From Fulvitalea axinellae (GTDB taxonomy: Bacteria; Bacteroidota; Bacteroidia; Cytophagales; Cyclobacteriaceae): 64,000 bases of DNA. The stretch's first letter is position 1. Every line of letters starts with the position of its first letter. The notes below the pieces were generated by a model. It was not told the origin of the DNA. It saw nothing but the letters and a program-made list of their open reading frames with translations, and searched no databases. The position numbers were made by a program, and so were the translations under genes. Of the stretch, positions 16,033 through 24,689 are shown piece after piece. Location of the stretch: NCBI RefSeq assembly GCF_036492835.1, contig NZ_AP025314.1, positions 4,072,010 through 4,136,009 of the forward strand, read 5' to 3'.

Positions 16033-16721
16033 TAGAATATATTTTTCTTGGGCTTGGTAGCCCTGAATTCCTTTAGATAAAACGGTTCGAAATACGCAAC
16101 ATCCTCAAAACTCTGCTGTTCGTATTTCACGTAAGCCAAATTCCCGATACCTTCGGCCGACGGGGATACGTTTGGCCAAAAAGAAGCGTTCGGATGCTGG
16201 CCGAATACCTCCACGCATTTGTCAGAGCCGTTTCCGAAGAAGATCACTTTGCCCTGCTCCAAATACTTATCGTAAGACTCCGGCTCCACAATTACCGCTT
16301 GCGTAGGCGAAAGCTCTTTACCTTCCGCATCATACACGGCGCAATACACCTCCATTCTTCTGGCGTCGAGCATGGGGCACAGCAACGCTCCGTCCAAGTT
16401 AAAACCCTTTATGGAATTGGCCATTCCCTCAAGCGTATTTACCGCAATAAGCGGAATGTCCAACGAGTAGCAGAGCCCTTTGCCCGTAGATGTCCCGATC
16501 CGAAGCCCTGTGTATGAACCCGGCCCCTCAGACACCGCCACGGCCGAAAGGTCTTTGTACGCAAAGCCCGCGTTCTTCACCACATTGTCTATCGCAACGG
16601 TCAGCTGGCTGGAATGCGACTTATCCACGAACAACTCTTCCTTCGCCTTCAACACTCCGTCTTCATGCAAAGCCACCGAACACACCGTAGTGGCGGTTTC
16701 CAAACTCAGAATCAACGCCAT
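16032..16721 (-). CDS. tsaB: tRNA threonylcarbamoyladenosine protein TsaB
   Basis: 229-residue ASKHA-fold protein that, with TsaD and TsaE, transfers threonylcarbamoyl to A37 of ANN-decoding tRNAs. The start MALILSLETATTVCSVAL, the VDKSHSSQL segment and especially VSEGPGSYTGLRIGTSTGKGL (residues 63-83) define TsaB. Normal length. Sits in the rpmH-to-greB run, 40 bases after the TSUP gene, and its stop overlaps the start of the DUF2480 gene. Confidence 0.97.
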   Translation of the reverse strand: MALILSLETATTVCSVALHEDGVLKAKEELFVDKSHSSQLTVAIDNVVKNAGFAYKDLSAVAVSEGPGSYTGLRIGTSTGKGLCYSLDIPLIAVNTLEGMANSIKGFNLDGALLCPMLDARRMEVYCAVYDAEGKELSPTQAVIVEPESYDKYLEQGKVIFFGNGSDKCVEVFGQHPNASFWPNVSPSAEGIGNLAYVKYEQQSFEDVAYFEPFYLKEFRATKPKKNIF

Positions 16722-16761
16722 AATTAGATTTGAGAATATATATTTGAGGATTACACGGGAC

Positions 16762-17580
16762 CTATATCAGGTTTGCTCCGTACTTGATGATCAATATCAC
16801 GACAAAGATAGCAAATGTCGCACTTAATACTTTCGGGCTGGCTTTCAAACTAAGCTTTACGCCCAAAGGCGACGCTAGTATGGTTCCGGCTACAAGAGGC
16901 AACACGATTGGAAAAATAATATACCCCATACGTAAACCCTCCACCGAGCTCTCGGCTACAGGTTTAAGCATATTCGCAATTGTCAGAAAGAACGACGTGA
17001 TAAAAATTACGCCCAAAGATATAGACTTCGCCACTTTGATGTCTGTCGAACAGATCTTGCGCACAGCAGGATTAATCAAAACCCCGCCGCCCAAACCGGA
17101 AAGCGAAGAAACCCCTCCACTCAACAATCCAGCAACAAATAATCTTCCCGCCGTTCTCCGTTCGACCAATAATTTATTTTCGTATTGTTTGCGGTCGCTA
17201 CGGATTGTCTGTATAAGGATATAGACCAAAATAACAACAACCACTATCGAGAACTTTTCCTGATTGTACCAAGAAGAGTAAACCACAAGGTACAGAAAGC
17301 CAAGAGAGCTAATAGTCGCTCCAAAGCCAACCCAAGCCACGTCTTTCCAATAGAACACCTTATTGCGGATCTGGGCAATATTGCCGGAAAAGGAAGCGAA
17401 CATGGCTCCAAACAACGAATTGGCGATAACAAACTGCGCCATCTCGCTATCCGCTACGCCGTAGTGTTTTAACACTTCAGGCAATATTAAAATATAAGCG
17501 AGCCCCCCGCCCAATCCCAGGAAGCCCGCTATAAAACCGCCGGCAATGCCAGCGATAAAAATTAACAGTATCTCGATCAT
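16762..17580 (-). CDS. TSUP-family permease (TauE/SafE)
   Basis: 272-residue membrane protein with about eight hydrophobic segments. The first (IEILLIFIAGIAGGFIAGFLGLGGGL) carries the GLGGG pattern of the sulfite-exporter TauE/SafE family, and the second half repeats it (SGGVSSLSGLGGGVLINPAV). Family members move sulfite, sulfoacetate or related anions; the substrate here cannot be told. Starts 9 bases after the S41 protease stop, so it is probably co-transcribed. Confidence 0.93.
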   Translation of the reverse strand: MIEILLIFIAGIAGGFIAGFLGLGGGLAYILILPEVLKHYGVADSEMAQFVIANSLFGAMFASFSGNIAQIRNKVFYWKDVAWVGFGATISSLGFLYLVVYSSWYNQEKFSIVVVVILVYILIQTIRSDRKQYENKLLVERRTAGRLFVAGLLSGGVSSLSGLGGGVLINPAVRKICSTDIKVAKSISLGVIFITSFFLTIANMLKPVAESSVEGLRMGYIIFPIVLPLVAGTILASPLGVKLSLKASPKVLSATFAIFVVILIIKYGANLI

Positions 17581-17589
17581 TGTGACTTA

Positions 17590-19275
17590 TTACTGATTGC
17601 TAGTCAACAAAGATTCGTATTTTTCTTTATCAGACAAGATGTCAAGAGCTTTCTTTACATCCGGATCGTGTTTCAACCCTGATTCCACCATTCCTCTGCT
17701 CAAGAAGAAGCGACCGCTTATCTCTTGGCTCAAGATCGGCCGGATCTGCTTCTGGAATTGCGTCAAGTCAGCTTTCTTGTCATGTCGAATTTTCTCTCCA
17801 ATTTTCACCAACTCGTCCTGTACACCTTCACTCATCGATTCTTTGGAGGTCAATTCGATCAAACGCTCCAACGCCAATTCCGAACGGGTTTCGTAATCGT
17901 AATCCTTGTCAGACAACCACGCTACGAAATCAGCATAATCTTTATCCGAAACGGCGAAAGACTTTGGATCTACGTTTTTGCCTTGGTTGTTATAGTAATA
18001 CGTGGTAGCGTAGTCGAACACCAAACCTTTATTCAGCAAGCTGATAGCGATCGGCGGAAGATCAGTACGCTTCACTTCGATATCAGGGTTAAGTCCAGCT
18101 CCATCGTAAACCACACGACCGTTTTTGGTCTTGAACGCTGTCTTCAACGAATCGGCAAGCTTTACACCGTGGCCGTTTTTGTCTTTTTGGCTATAGTCAA
18201 TCGCCTGAATACAACGTCCCGAAGGAATGTAGTACTTGGCCGTTGTCACTTTCAATCTTGAGTTATAAGATAAAGGTCTTGTAGTCTGTACCAAACCTTT
18301 ACCGAAAGTACGGGAACCCACCAAAACCCCGCGATCATAGTCCTGCATTACTCCCGAAACAATCTCGGAAGCCGAAGCGCTGCGTCCGTTTGTCAAAACC
18401 ACCAACGGAATCTTATCGTCCAACGCACCGTTCAGTGTCTTATATGTCTTGTTCCAGTCAGTAACTTTACCTTTGGTGTACACCACTTTTTTACCTTTCG
18501 AAACAAATACGTTCGAAACGTTTACCGCCTCATTAAGCAAACCGCCCGGGTTACCGCGCAAATCAAGGATCACTGAGTTTACGCCTTCGCCTTTCAAGTC
18601 TTTCAAAGCGTTACGCACTTCTTTGCCGGCTCCCGTAGTAAAGTCCGTAAGCTTGATGTACCCGACATTGTCGTTCACTTTACCGTAATAAGGAACGTTC
18701 TTAAGGGTAATTTTCTTTCTATGAATCTGGAATGTCTCAGGCGTTTCGCTGTCCATTCTCTGGATCTTGATTTTCAGGCTCGTATTCGCTTGGCCTTTCA
18801 GAAGTTTGCTGATATCGGAAGTATTCTTTTCACTTACGTCGATTCCGTCGATTTCCAATATCTGATCGCCCACCTTCAATCCCGATTTTTCGGCGGGAAA
18901 ACCTTCATAAGGCATCATTACCACGTTTTTCCCGCGGTTGCGACCTATCAACGCCCCAATTCCGCCGTACTCGCCGGTAGTCATGGTGCGGTAATCCTCT
19001 ATATCGTCTTCGGGGATGTAGTTGGTGTACGGGTCAAGGGACTCCAACATCGCGTCCACGCCTGTTTTCATCAGCGTGTTGGGGTTCACTTCGTCCACAT
19101 AATAGGCGTTGACCTCTCTAAACAATGTTGCGAAAATGTCAAGGTTCCTGGCTATGTCAAAATAGCGTTGGCCTTTCTCGACCAACTCGGTTTTGCCTGT
19201 AAAAGCGGCCAGTGAAAGAAACAGTACGACGAGAAGGCCCCAAGAGGCCTTAGTGATTTTTCCCTTTTTCTTCAT
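17590..19275 (-). CDS. C-terminal processing protease, S41 family
   Basis: 561-residue protease with an N-terminal membrane anchor (ASWGLLVVLFLSLAAFTG), a PDZ domain (GGIGALIGRNRGKNVVMMPYEGFPAEKSGLKVGDQIL) and the tail-specific protease catalytic part. The serine lies in NGRSASASEIVSG and the lysine in VGSRTFGKGLVQ. A long C-terminal extension follows. Known role: periplasmic cleavage of protein C-termini. ATG 19275 is preferred: it lies 10 bases after the rnpA stop. A GTG at 19305 would overlap rnpA by 20 bases. Confidence 0.95.
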   Translation of the reverse strand: MKKKGKITKASWGLLVVLFLSLAAFTGKTELVEKGQRYFDIARNLDIFATLFREVNAYYVDEVNPNTLMKTGVDAMLESLDPYTNYIPEDDIEDYRTMTTGEYGGIGALIGRNRGKNVVMMPYEGFPAEKSGLKVGDQILEIDGIDVSEKNTSDISKLLKGQANTSLKIKIQRMDSETPETFQIHRKKITLKNVPYYGKVNDNVGYIKLTDFTTGAGKEVRNALKDLKGEGVNSVILDLRGNPGGLLNEAVNVSNVFVSKGKKVVYTKGKVTDWNKTYKTLNGALDDKIPLVVLTNGRSASASEIVSGVMQDYDRGVLVGSRTFGKGLVQTTRPLSYNSRLKVTTAKYYIPSGRCIQAIDYSQKDKNGHGVKLADSLKTAFKTKNGRVVYDGAGLNPDIEVKRTDLPPIAISLLNKGLVFDYATTYYYNNQGKNVDPKSFAVSDKDYADFVAWLSDKDYDYETRSELALERLIELTSKESMSEGVQDELVKIGEKIRHDKKADLTQFQKQIRPILSQEISGRFFLSRGMVESGLKHDPDVKKALDILSDKEKYESLLTSNQ

Positions 19276-19285
19276 GGTGATTGGA

Positions 19286-19696
19286 CTATGCTGGTTTTGA
19301 GACACTATTGCTTAAACGTTCTAAGACCCTTTTTAGTTTAAGTTCGACACGGTCATACGCCAAAAAATCCTTCCCCACATAAATAAGGGCCACAAGCAGG
19401 ACCTTATCTCCCTCGGAAACCGGGGCGAGTGTGTTTTTATTGAGGCGATAAGCCTCCTTGATTCTCCTTTTTAACGTGTTACGGTCCACGGCCTTCTTAA
19501 AATTTCGGCGGGGTACCGTAAACAATACACTGTTATACGGCGTTGCGCGAGATTTGTCTACGGGCAAGTAAACAACCTTATAGGGATATAAAAAAAAAGA
19601 GGAACCTTTCGAAAAAAGTTCCTTTATGAGCTTTTTACTGTGAAGCCTTTCGGACTTCCTAAAAGTTTTTCTACCCGCCTCGGCTACATTTGTCAT
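19286..19696 (-). CDS. rnpA: Ribonuclease P protein component
   Basis: 136-residue basic protein subunit of RNase P, which trims the 5' end of pre-tRNA. Visible motifs: FRKSERLHSKKLIKELFSKG at the start and the RNR-type signature VDRNTLKRRIKEAYRLNK (the family's second R is T here, RNTLKRR). It follows rpmH after 27 bases, the classic bacterial order, and is followed by the S41 protease as in other Cytophagales. Confidence 0.97.
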   Translation of the reverse strand: MTNVAEAGRKTFRKSERLHSKKLIKELFSKGSSFFLYPYKVVYLPVDKSRATPYNSVLFTVPRRNFKKAVDRNTLKRRIKEAYRLNKNTLAPVSEGDKVLLVALIYVGKDFLAYDRVELKLKRVLERLSNSVSKPA

Positions 19697-19723
19697 TAAG
19701 CCTGGTTTAGGTGCGAAAAACTC

Positions 19724-19879
19724 TTATTTGTGTGTCTTCTGGTCAGAAACAGTAAGGCGCTTTCTGCCTTTGGCTCTTCTTCTGGCCAATACAGCTCTTC
19801 CGCTTACACTCTCCATTCTTGAACGGAAACCGTGCTTATTTTTTCTCTTTCTCTGCGAAGGTTGGAATGTTCTTTTCAT
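19724..19879 (-). CDS. rpmH: 50S ribosomal protein L34
   Basis: 51-residue L34, read directly from the minus strand. It begins MKRTFQPSQRKRKNKHGFRS, continues RMESVSGRAVLARRRAKGRK and ends KTHK before TAA. This is the normal L34 pattern and length. First gene of a seven-gene minus-strand run, directly behind a good promoter at 19903-19932. Confidence 0.98.
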   Translation of the reverse strand: MKRTFQPSQRKRKNKHGFRSRMESVSGRAVLARRRAKGRKRLTVSDQKTHK

Positions 19880-19902
19880 CGATCTAGATTATTTTTGGCT
19901 CG

Positions 19903-19932
19903 CAAATATACGAATTATCAATAACAAAACAA
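19903..19932 (-). promoter_or_regulatory. Promoter of the rpmH-rnpA run
   Basis: The minus strand reads ATTG (19933-19930), 19 bases, then TATATTTG (19910-19903), an exact Bacteroidota -7 element with the spacing seen at upp and rpsT. It lies 24 bases before the rpmH start. Confidence 0.7.
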
Positions 19933-20155
19933 TTTACGCCAAGCGATTTACTTTCAGCGTTATACCGGAATGCCCAGACATTACCGCATACGCCAACTTT
20001 TTTTCGCTGACAAACCGCAAATGTAGCAAGGCCTCGCGAATATTCATACAATTAATGCGCACAAACAAAGCCATAAGCGGCACGGAACTTCCATAAAACC
20101 CGGGGAATAGCCCTAGGGTTATGTCCGAAACCGTGATTATCTCTCGTCTATCACA

Positions 20156-20163
20156 TATATTTG
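20156..20163 (+). promoter_or_regulatory. -7 element upstream of uvrC
   Basis: Exact TATATTTG, about 28 bases before the uvrC start. No -33 TTTG at the usual distance. The rest of the 312-base gap between rpmH and uvrC holds no recognised gene. Confidence 0.45.
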
Positions 20164-20191
20164 GACGACAAAATAAAAGCGAGGCAAAGCC

Positions 20192-21991
20192 ATGCGGAAC
20201 ACCACTTACAGCGTAGACCAAGTAAACAGCCTGCCCCCAAACCCGGGCATTTATAAATATTACAACGCCGAAGGCCAGATCATTTACGTCGGCAAGGCCA
20301 AAAACCTTAAGAAAAGGGTCCAGAGTTATTTCCTGAACAAAGCCAACCACAACCTGAAAACCAGGAGAATGGTGGCGGAAATAAAGGCTATAGAAATTGC
20401 CATCGTAAACTCCGAAAACGATGCCCTGCTACTTGAGAACAACCTTATCAAGGCTCATCAGCCCCGCTACAACATCCTGCTCAAAGACGATAAGAGCTAT
20501 CCTTATATACTGATCACCAACGAGCCGTTTCCCCGTATTTTCCCCGTCCGGAATCCCGACAAAAAATTCGGAACGCTCTATGGCCCGTACGCAAGTATCC
20601 GTATGGTAAACGCCATAATGGAACTGTTTCGCGAACTCTTCCACGTACGCACCTGCAAGCTGAACCTGACCGAAAGGTCCATCGCCCAAGGCAAGTTCGA
20701 CGTTTGCCTCGAATACCATATCGGCAAGTGTTTGGCTCCCTGCGTAGGCAAAATCGACAGGGAAACTTACATGGAGGAGATCGATCAAGCCGCGCATATT
20801 TTGAAAGGGCGGATGGGCATCGTTAAAAACCACTTCAAGGAAAAGATGCAGAAAGCCGCCGAGACGCTGGAATTCGAAGAGGCCGAACGGTACAAACAAA
20901 AGATGCTTTCGTTGGAGAATTATCAGTCGAAAAGCGTAATCGTAAACCCTAGATTCACCGACATCGACACCTTCACCATCGTTTCCGACGAGGAATATGC
21001 CTATCTCAATTACCTGAACGTGGACCGTGGAGCGATCCGCTACACCAAAACGGTCTCTTTCAAGAAAAAACTCGACGAATCGGACTCGGAAATCCTGCAA
21101 CTGGCCATCGTAGCCTTCCGTGACGAGTTCAAAAGCCAAGCCACCGAAATTCTGAGCAATATAGAAATGGAGACTTTCGGCGAACTGGAAATCACAGTCC
21201 CGAAAATCGGCGATAAACGCAAACTCGTCGAGCTTTCCGTCAAAAACGCCATGCATTTCAAGAAAGAAAGGCTGGAAAAGAAAAAAGAGCGGAAAGGCAA
21301 GCCAAACCACCTGATGGACACGGCAAAAAAAGAATTGCGTCTGGATACGGAACCGACACACATCGAGTGTTTTGACAACTCCAACATCCAAGGCACGAAT
21401 CCCGTGGCTTCGATGGTTTGTTTTAAAAACGGCAAACCTTCCAAGAAGGATTACCGCAAGTTCAAGATCAAAACCGTAGTCGGGCCGGACGATTTCCGAT
21501 CGATGTACGAGATCGTAACCCGGCGCTACAAACGCCTGCGCGACGAGGAACAGCCTTTCCCAAATCTCATAGTGATCGACGGCGGCAAAGGCCAGCTTTC
21601 ATTTGCCGTACAGGCACTCAAAGATCTGGGGCTGTTTGGGCAGATTCCTATTATCGGCATCGCCAAAAGGCTCGAAGAGCTCTATTATCCGGAAGATCCC
21701 GTACCTTTATTGCTCAATAAGAAATCCGAAACCCTGAAAATGCTGCAACACGCCCGCGACGAGGCGCACCGTTTCGCCATCACCTTCCACAGGGACTTGC
21801 GAAGCAAAAACGCTTTCGGAACGGCTCTGGAACACATCAAAGGAATCGGTCCCTCTACGGCCGAAAAGCTTCTTAAGGAATTCAAATCCGTCAAGAATAT
21901 CGAAAAAGCCGGATTGGAGGAAATTTCGAAAATTGTAGGGGAGAAAAAAGCGCGGACAATCCTTGACGGATTGGCCGGAGAAGAAATTTGA
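20192..21991 (+). CDS. uvrC: Excinuclease ABC subunit C
   Basis: 599-residue nuclease of nucleotide excision repair that makes both incisions beside a lesion. The N-terminal GIY-YIG domain reads PGIYKYYNAEGQIIYVGKAKNLKKRV. A Cys-rich segment follows (CLEYHIGKCLAPC), then the UVR motif (AAETLEFEEAERYKQKM), the RNase H-like endonuclease domain (IECFDNSNIQGTNPVASMV, LIVIDGGKGQL) and C-terminal helix-hairpin-helix repeats (HIKGIGPSTAEKLLKEF). Full length; GAGG lies shortly before the ATG. Confidence 0.99.
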   Translation: MRNTTYSVDQVNSLPPNPGIYKYYNAEGQIIYVGKAKNLKKRVQSYFLNKANHNLKTRRMVAEIKAIEIAIVNSENDALLLENNLIKAHQPRYNILLKDDKSYPYILITNEPFPRIFPVRNPDKKFGTLYGPYASIRMVNAIMELFRELFHVRTCKLNLTERSIAQGKFDVCLEYHIGKCLAPCVGKIDRETYMEEIDQAAHILKGRMGIVKNHFKEKMQKAAETLEFEEAERYKQKMLSLENYQSKSVIVNPRFTDIDTFTIVSDEEYAYLNYLNVDRGAIRYTKTVSFKKKLDESDSEILQLAIVAFRDEFKSQATEILSNIEMETFGELEITVPKIGDKRKLVELSVKNAMHFKKERLEKKKERKGKPNHLMDTAKKELRLDTEPTHIECFDNSNIQGTNPVASMVCFKNGKPSKKDYRKFKIKTVVGPDDFRSMYEIVTRRYKRLRDEEQPFPNLIVIDGGKGQLSFAVQALKDLGLFGQIPIIGIAKRLEELYYPEDPVPLLLNKKSETLKMLQHARDEAHRFAITFHRDLRSKNAFGTALEHIKGIGPSTAEKLLKEFKSVKNIEKAGLEEISKIVGEKKARTILDGLAGEEI

Positions 21992-22126
21992 CAAAGCCAC
22001 AACCGCGGCACTTCCACATTCCAGAAGTCCAGCGCATAGCCAAAGGCGAATCAAACTACTGGATCCTTTCCTCTTACTTGGTTTGGGACAAAAAACAAAA
22101 ACCTGAAAATATTCTGACCAAAACTG

Positions 22127-22155
22127 AAAAAGCCCGCAGAATCGCGGGCTTTTTC
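22127..22155. terminator. Bidirectional terminator between uvrC and the ROK gene
   Basis: AAAAAGCCCGC and GCGGGCTTTTT pair around AGAATC, with A and T runs on either side. It serves uvrC (plus) and the convergent ROK gene (minus). Confidence 0.92.
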
Positions 22156-22186
22156 AACCTTATATCTTCTCGTGTATCCGAAATTC

Positions 22187-23413
22187 TTACACGTAACGAT
22201 CAACATGAAGATGGTCAACTTCAAAAAGAAGCCTCGAAACCATCGTAGTCGCTCCCAAAGGCCCGGCCCAATACCCGAGTTTAGAACATTTGATTTTACA
22301 ACCTTCGTGAAGTTCCTTGAGCGAAAACTGCATTACGGCCAAACGCACGGGATAAAGCAAAAGCTCCTGAGCGTTACTCATCATTCCGCCCAAAACGATC
22401 AGCTCGGGATTGAACAAGTTGATAAACGAAGACAAAGCTTTGCCAATATACGTTCCGGCTCGCTGAATCTCACGCAACGCGAAAGCGTCGCCACCGCGAG
22501 CGGCCTCTATTACCATTTCCAGAGTCACTTTCTGCGGATCGCCGTCAGCCATTTTCATCAGCACGCTGCTTTCGCCTTCGGCCAATAATTTCTTACAGCC
22601 TTCGGTCATCGCCTTGCCCGAGGCCACAGCCTCCAGACAGCCGTTCTTGCCACAATCGCAAAGCGCCCCTTCCTCATCTACATATATATGCCCGAACTCT
22701 CCCGAGAAACCGGTCGAACCACGATACAGCTTTCCGTCCAGAATAATACCCATACCGATACCCCAGCCGATGTTCATGTAGGCCGCGTTCCCGACGTCTT
22801 TGGCTTCGCCAAATTCCATTTCGCCGTAGGTCATGGCGTTTACGTCGTTATCCAGAAAAACCGGCACGCCGACAATGCTTTCCAACTCTCCGCGAAAATC
22901 GGAATCCGTAAGGTGCGTGTAGCTCGTTCCCGTAGAGCTGTCCACAAGACCGGGCAAAGCCACGCCAATACCGGTTAGGTCGCTTGTAGAAATCCCCGAC
23001 TGGGCGCAAGCCTCGTGAATGTAATTCTTCATCTGCTCCAAAGTGACACTGCTGTCCTTCAGGTTCACAGGCTCGATTTGGTCACGGTAAAGCACATCCT
23101 GCGAAAAATTCAGGACCACAACGTTTGTAAAACCTTTGGAAAGATGGAGACCCAAAAAATAAGCGCCCTCCGGATTCAAAGCATAAGCCGTAGGCGGACG
23201 CCCCACTTTAAGGTCCGTCAGCTCGATCAGCTTTACCAGCTTGTCGGCTTCCAGCTCCTTGATCAGTTCCGACACCATGGTCACCGTCAGCTCCGTTTGC
23301 TTAGAGATGGCCGACAGCGACAGCGTGCCGTGGTTTTTGAGGGCTTTTAATATTATATTTTTACGTATACGCCTTTTTTGCGATACTTTTCCTTCGTTTT
23401 TTACTCTGATCAT
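22187..23413 (-). CDS. ROK-family transcriptional regulator
   Basis: 408 residues. An N-terminal winged helix (GTLSLSAISKQTELTVTMVSELIKELEADKL) precedes a ROK sugar-kinase-like domain with GVALPGLVDSSTG, NDVNAMTYGE, GWGIGMGIILDGKLYRG and the zinc motif CDCGKNGCLE. NagC/XylR/Mlc-type members sense a sugar and repress nearby genes. Divergent from a sugar-phosphate nucleotidyltransferase/kinase operon, its likely target (inference). ATG 23413 chosen: it begins the conserved part, though the frame is open to 23509. That ATG lies inside a perfect palindrome (23407-23418), which hints at autoregulation. Confidence 0.93.
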   Translation of the reverse strand: MIRVKNEGKVSQKRRIRKNIILKALKNHGTLSLSAISKQTELTVTMVSELIKELEADKLVKLIELTDLKVGRPPTAYALNPEGAYFLGLHLSKGFTNVVVLNFSQDVLYRDQIEPVNLKDSSVTLEQMKNYIHEACAQSGISTSDLTGIGVALPGLVDSSTGTSYTHLTDSDFRGELESIVGVPVFLDNDVNAMTYGEMEFGEAKDVGNAAYMNIGWGIGMGIILDGKLYRGSTGFSGEFGHIYVDEEGALCDCGKNGCLEAVASGKAMTEGCKKLLAEGESSVLMKMADGDPQKVTLEMVIEAARGGDAFALREIQRAGTYIGKALSSFINLFNPELIVLGGMMSNAQELLLYPVRLAVMQFSLKELHEGCKIKCSKLGYWAGPLGATTMVSRLLFEVDHLHVDRYV

Positions 23414-23418
23414 GATCA
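23407..23418. promoter_or_regulatory. Palindrome over the ROK start codon (candidate operator)
   Basis: TGATCATGATCA is a perfect 12-base palindrome; the ROK ATG is within it. The minus strand around it reads ATTGATCATGATCA, sharing ATTGATCAT with the palindrome at 23710-23722. Confidence 0.4.
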
Positions 23419-23656
23419 ATCTTTTTCGTCCGGACCGGGCACAAAACAGGCCGTTGGTCCGCGTCGGCATGCGAAGGGCTGTGGCCAAACGAAAAAAGGC
23501 GCGGTCCATTACCGCACGCCAACAGCCTTACCCTTCAGCGGTTATCGTTCAAATTTAACCTAAATTTCATTAATAAAACTCCCGAAACGACGCTATTTAC
23601 GCAAACACACCCAAGATTGTTGCCCTGTTTTTTATTTGGTCGGCTAATTACATTAA

Positions 23657-23722
23657 TTTATTTAAGTAAAATTAAAAATGTATTGCTATTTCAGTTTTGA
23701 CTAACTAATATTGATCATCAAT
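23657..23722. promoter_or_regulatory. Candidate ROK operator region before the sugar operon
   Basis: Within the roughly 370-base divergent gap are ATTGATCATCAAT (23710-23722), a perfect palindrome about a central base, and the imperfect TTTATTTAAGTAAA (23657-23670). The first lies 59 bases before the nucleotidyltransferase start and shares nine bases with the palindrome over the ROK start. ROK repressors bind inverted repeats, so these are plausible sites. No gene is seen in this gap. Confidence 0.4.
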
Positions 23723-23780
23723 TACAAAAAGCAAGAATTAATTATTCATAGAAGATTTACTTTTTGAATTACACATATCT

Positions 23781-24689
23781 ATGAAACCAACTCTTTTGAT
23801 CCTGGCGGCCGGCATGGGAAGCCGCTACGGAAGCCTGAAACAAATTGACCAGTTCGGTCCTTCGGGCGAGACGATCATCGATTACTCCATATACGACGCC
23901 ATCGAGGCCGGATTCGGGAAACTGGTTTTCGTTATCCGAAAAAATATCGAACAGGAATTCCGGGATGTTTTCGTAGACAAATTCGCCGGGCGCATTGATA
24001 TCGAATACGCTTTCCAAGAGCTCGATATCGTTCCGGAAGGCATTGACGTGCCCGACACCCGCAAAAAGCCTTGGGGAACAGGCCACGCCGTAATGGTAGC
24101 CGCCGAAAAAATCCAGGAGCCTTTCGCCGTCATCAACGCCGATGACTTTTACGGAGGGGCGTCTTTCCGCCTTATCGCCGATTATCTGAAAACCCTTGAT
24201 CCGAACGATATTTCCAAGCAGTGCATGGTGGGCTACAAGCTTTCCAACACGCTGTCCGAAAACGGCTACGTTTCCAGAGGAATCTGCGACACGGACACCG
24301 AAGGCAACCTTACCGGCGTAACGGAACGCACGCATATTACTGTGGAAGAGGGCGTAATCGCCTACTCGGAAGGTGACGTGAAGGTGAAACTCAAGGGCGA
24401 GGAAGTGACATCGATGAACATGTTCGGCTTGACGCCGGCGGCTTTCCCTGAATTCGAGCGTATGTTCTCGGATTTCATCGAAAGCAACATCGAACAGCCG
24501 AAGGCGGAATTCTATCTTCCTTCAGTTGTCAACGAGTTGGTCAAAAACGGCTCTTCCCAAGTAAAAGTGCTCGACACCGACGACAAATGGTTTGGTGTGA
24601 CATACCGCGAAGACAAACTCGTGGCCATCGAGCGCATCAAGGAGCTCGTTGCCAAAAATGTTTACCCATCTAACCTTTGGAAATCATGA
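23781..24689 (+). CDS. Sugar-1-phosphate nucleotidyltransferase
   Basis: 302-residue GT-A-fold nucleotidyltransferase. The start LILAAGMGSRYGSLKQID is the NTP-binding signature of sugar pyrophosphorylases (G-x-G-x-R with the following K), and VINADDFYGG supplies the metal-binding Asp pair. Later GYVSRGIC and TSMNMFGLTPAAF fit a UTP/dTTP-type enzyme. It would make an NDP-sugar from a sugar 1-phosphate. Its stop overlaps the kinase start (ATGA), so the two are translationally coupled. Together they look like a salvage route turning a free (N-acetyl)hexosamine into a nucleotide sugar (inference). Sugar not determinable by eye. Confidence 0.92.
   Translation: MKPTLLILAAGMGSRYGSLKQIDQFGPSGETIIDYSIYDAIEAGFGKLVFVIRKNIEQEFRDVFVDKFAGRIDIEYAFQELDIVPEGIDVPDTRKKPWGTGHAVMVAAEKIQEPFAVINADDFYGGASFRLIADYLKTLDPNDISKQCMVGYKLSNTLSENGYVSRGICDTDTEGNLTGVTERTHITVEEGVIAYSEGDVKVKLKGEEVTSMNMFGLTPAAFPEFERMFSDFIESNIEQPKAEFYLPSVVNELVKNGSSQVKVLDTDDKWFGVTYREDKLVAIERIKELVAKNVYPSNLWKS

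Noticed and set aside
21988..22248. 86-codon ORF overlapping the uvrC stop (ATGA)
   Set aside because: It reads through the bidirectional terminator at 22127-22155 and into the antisense of the ROK gene; sequence looks random despite the coupling-like overlap.
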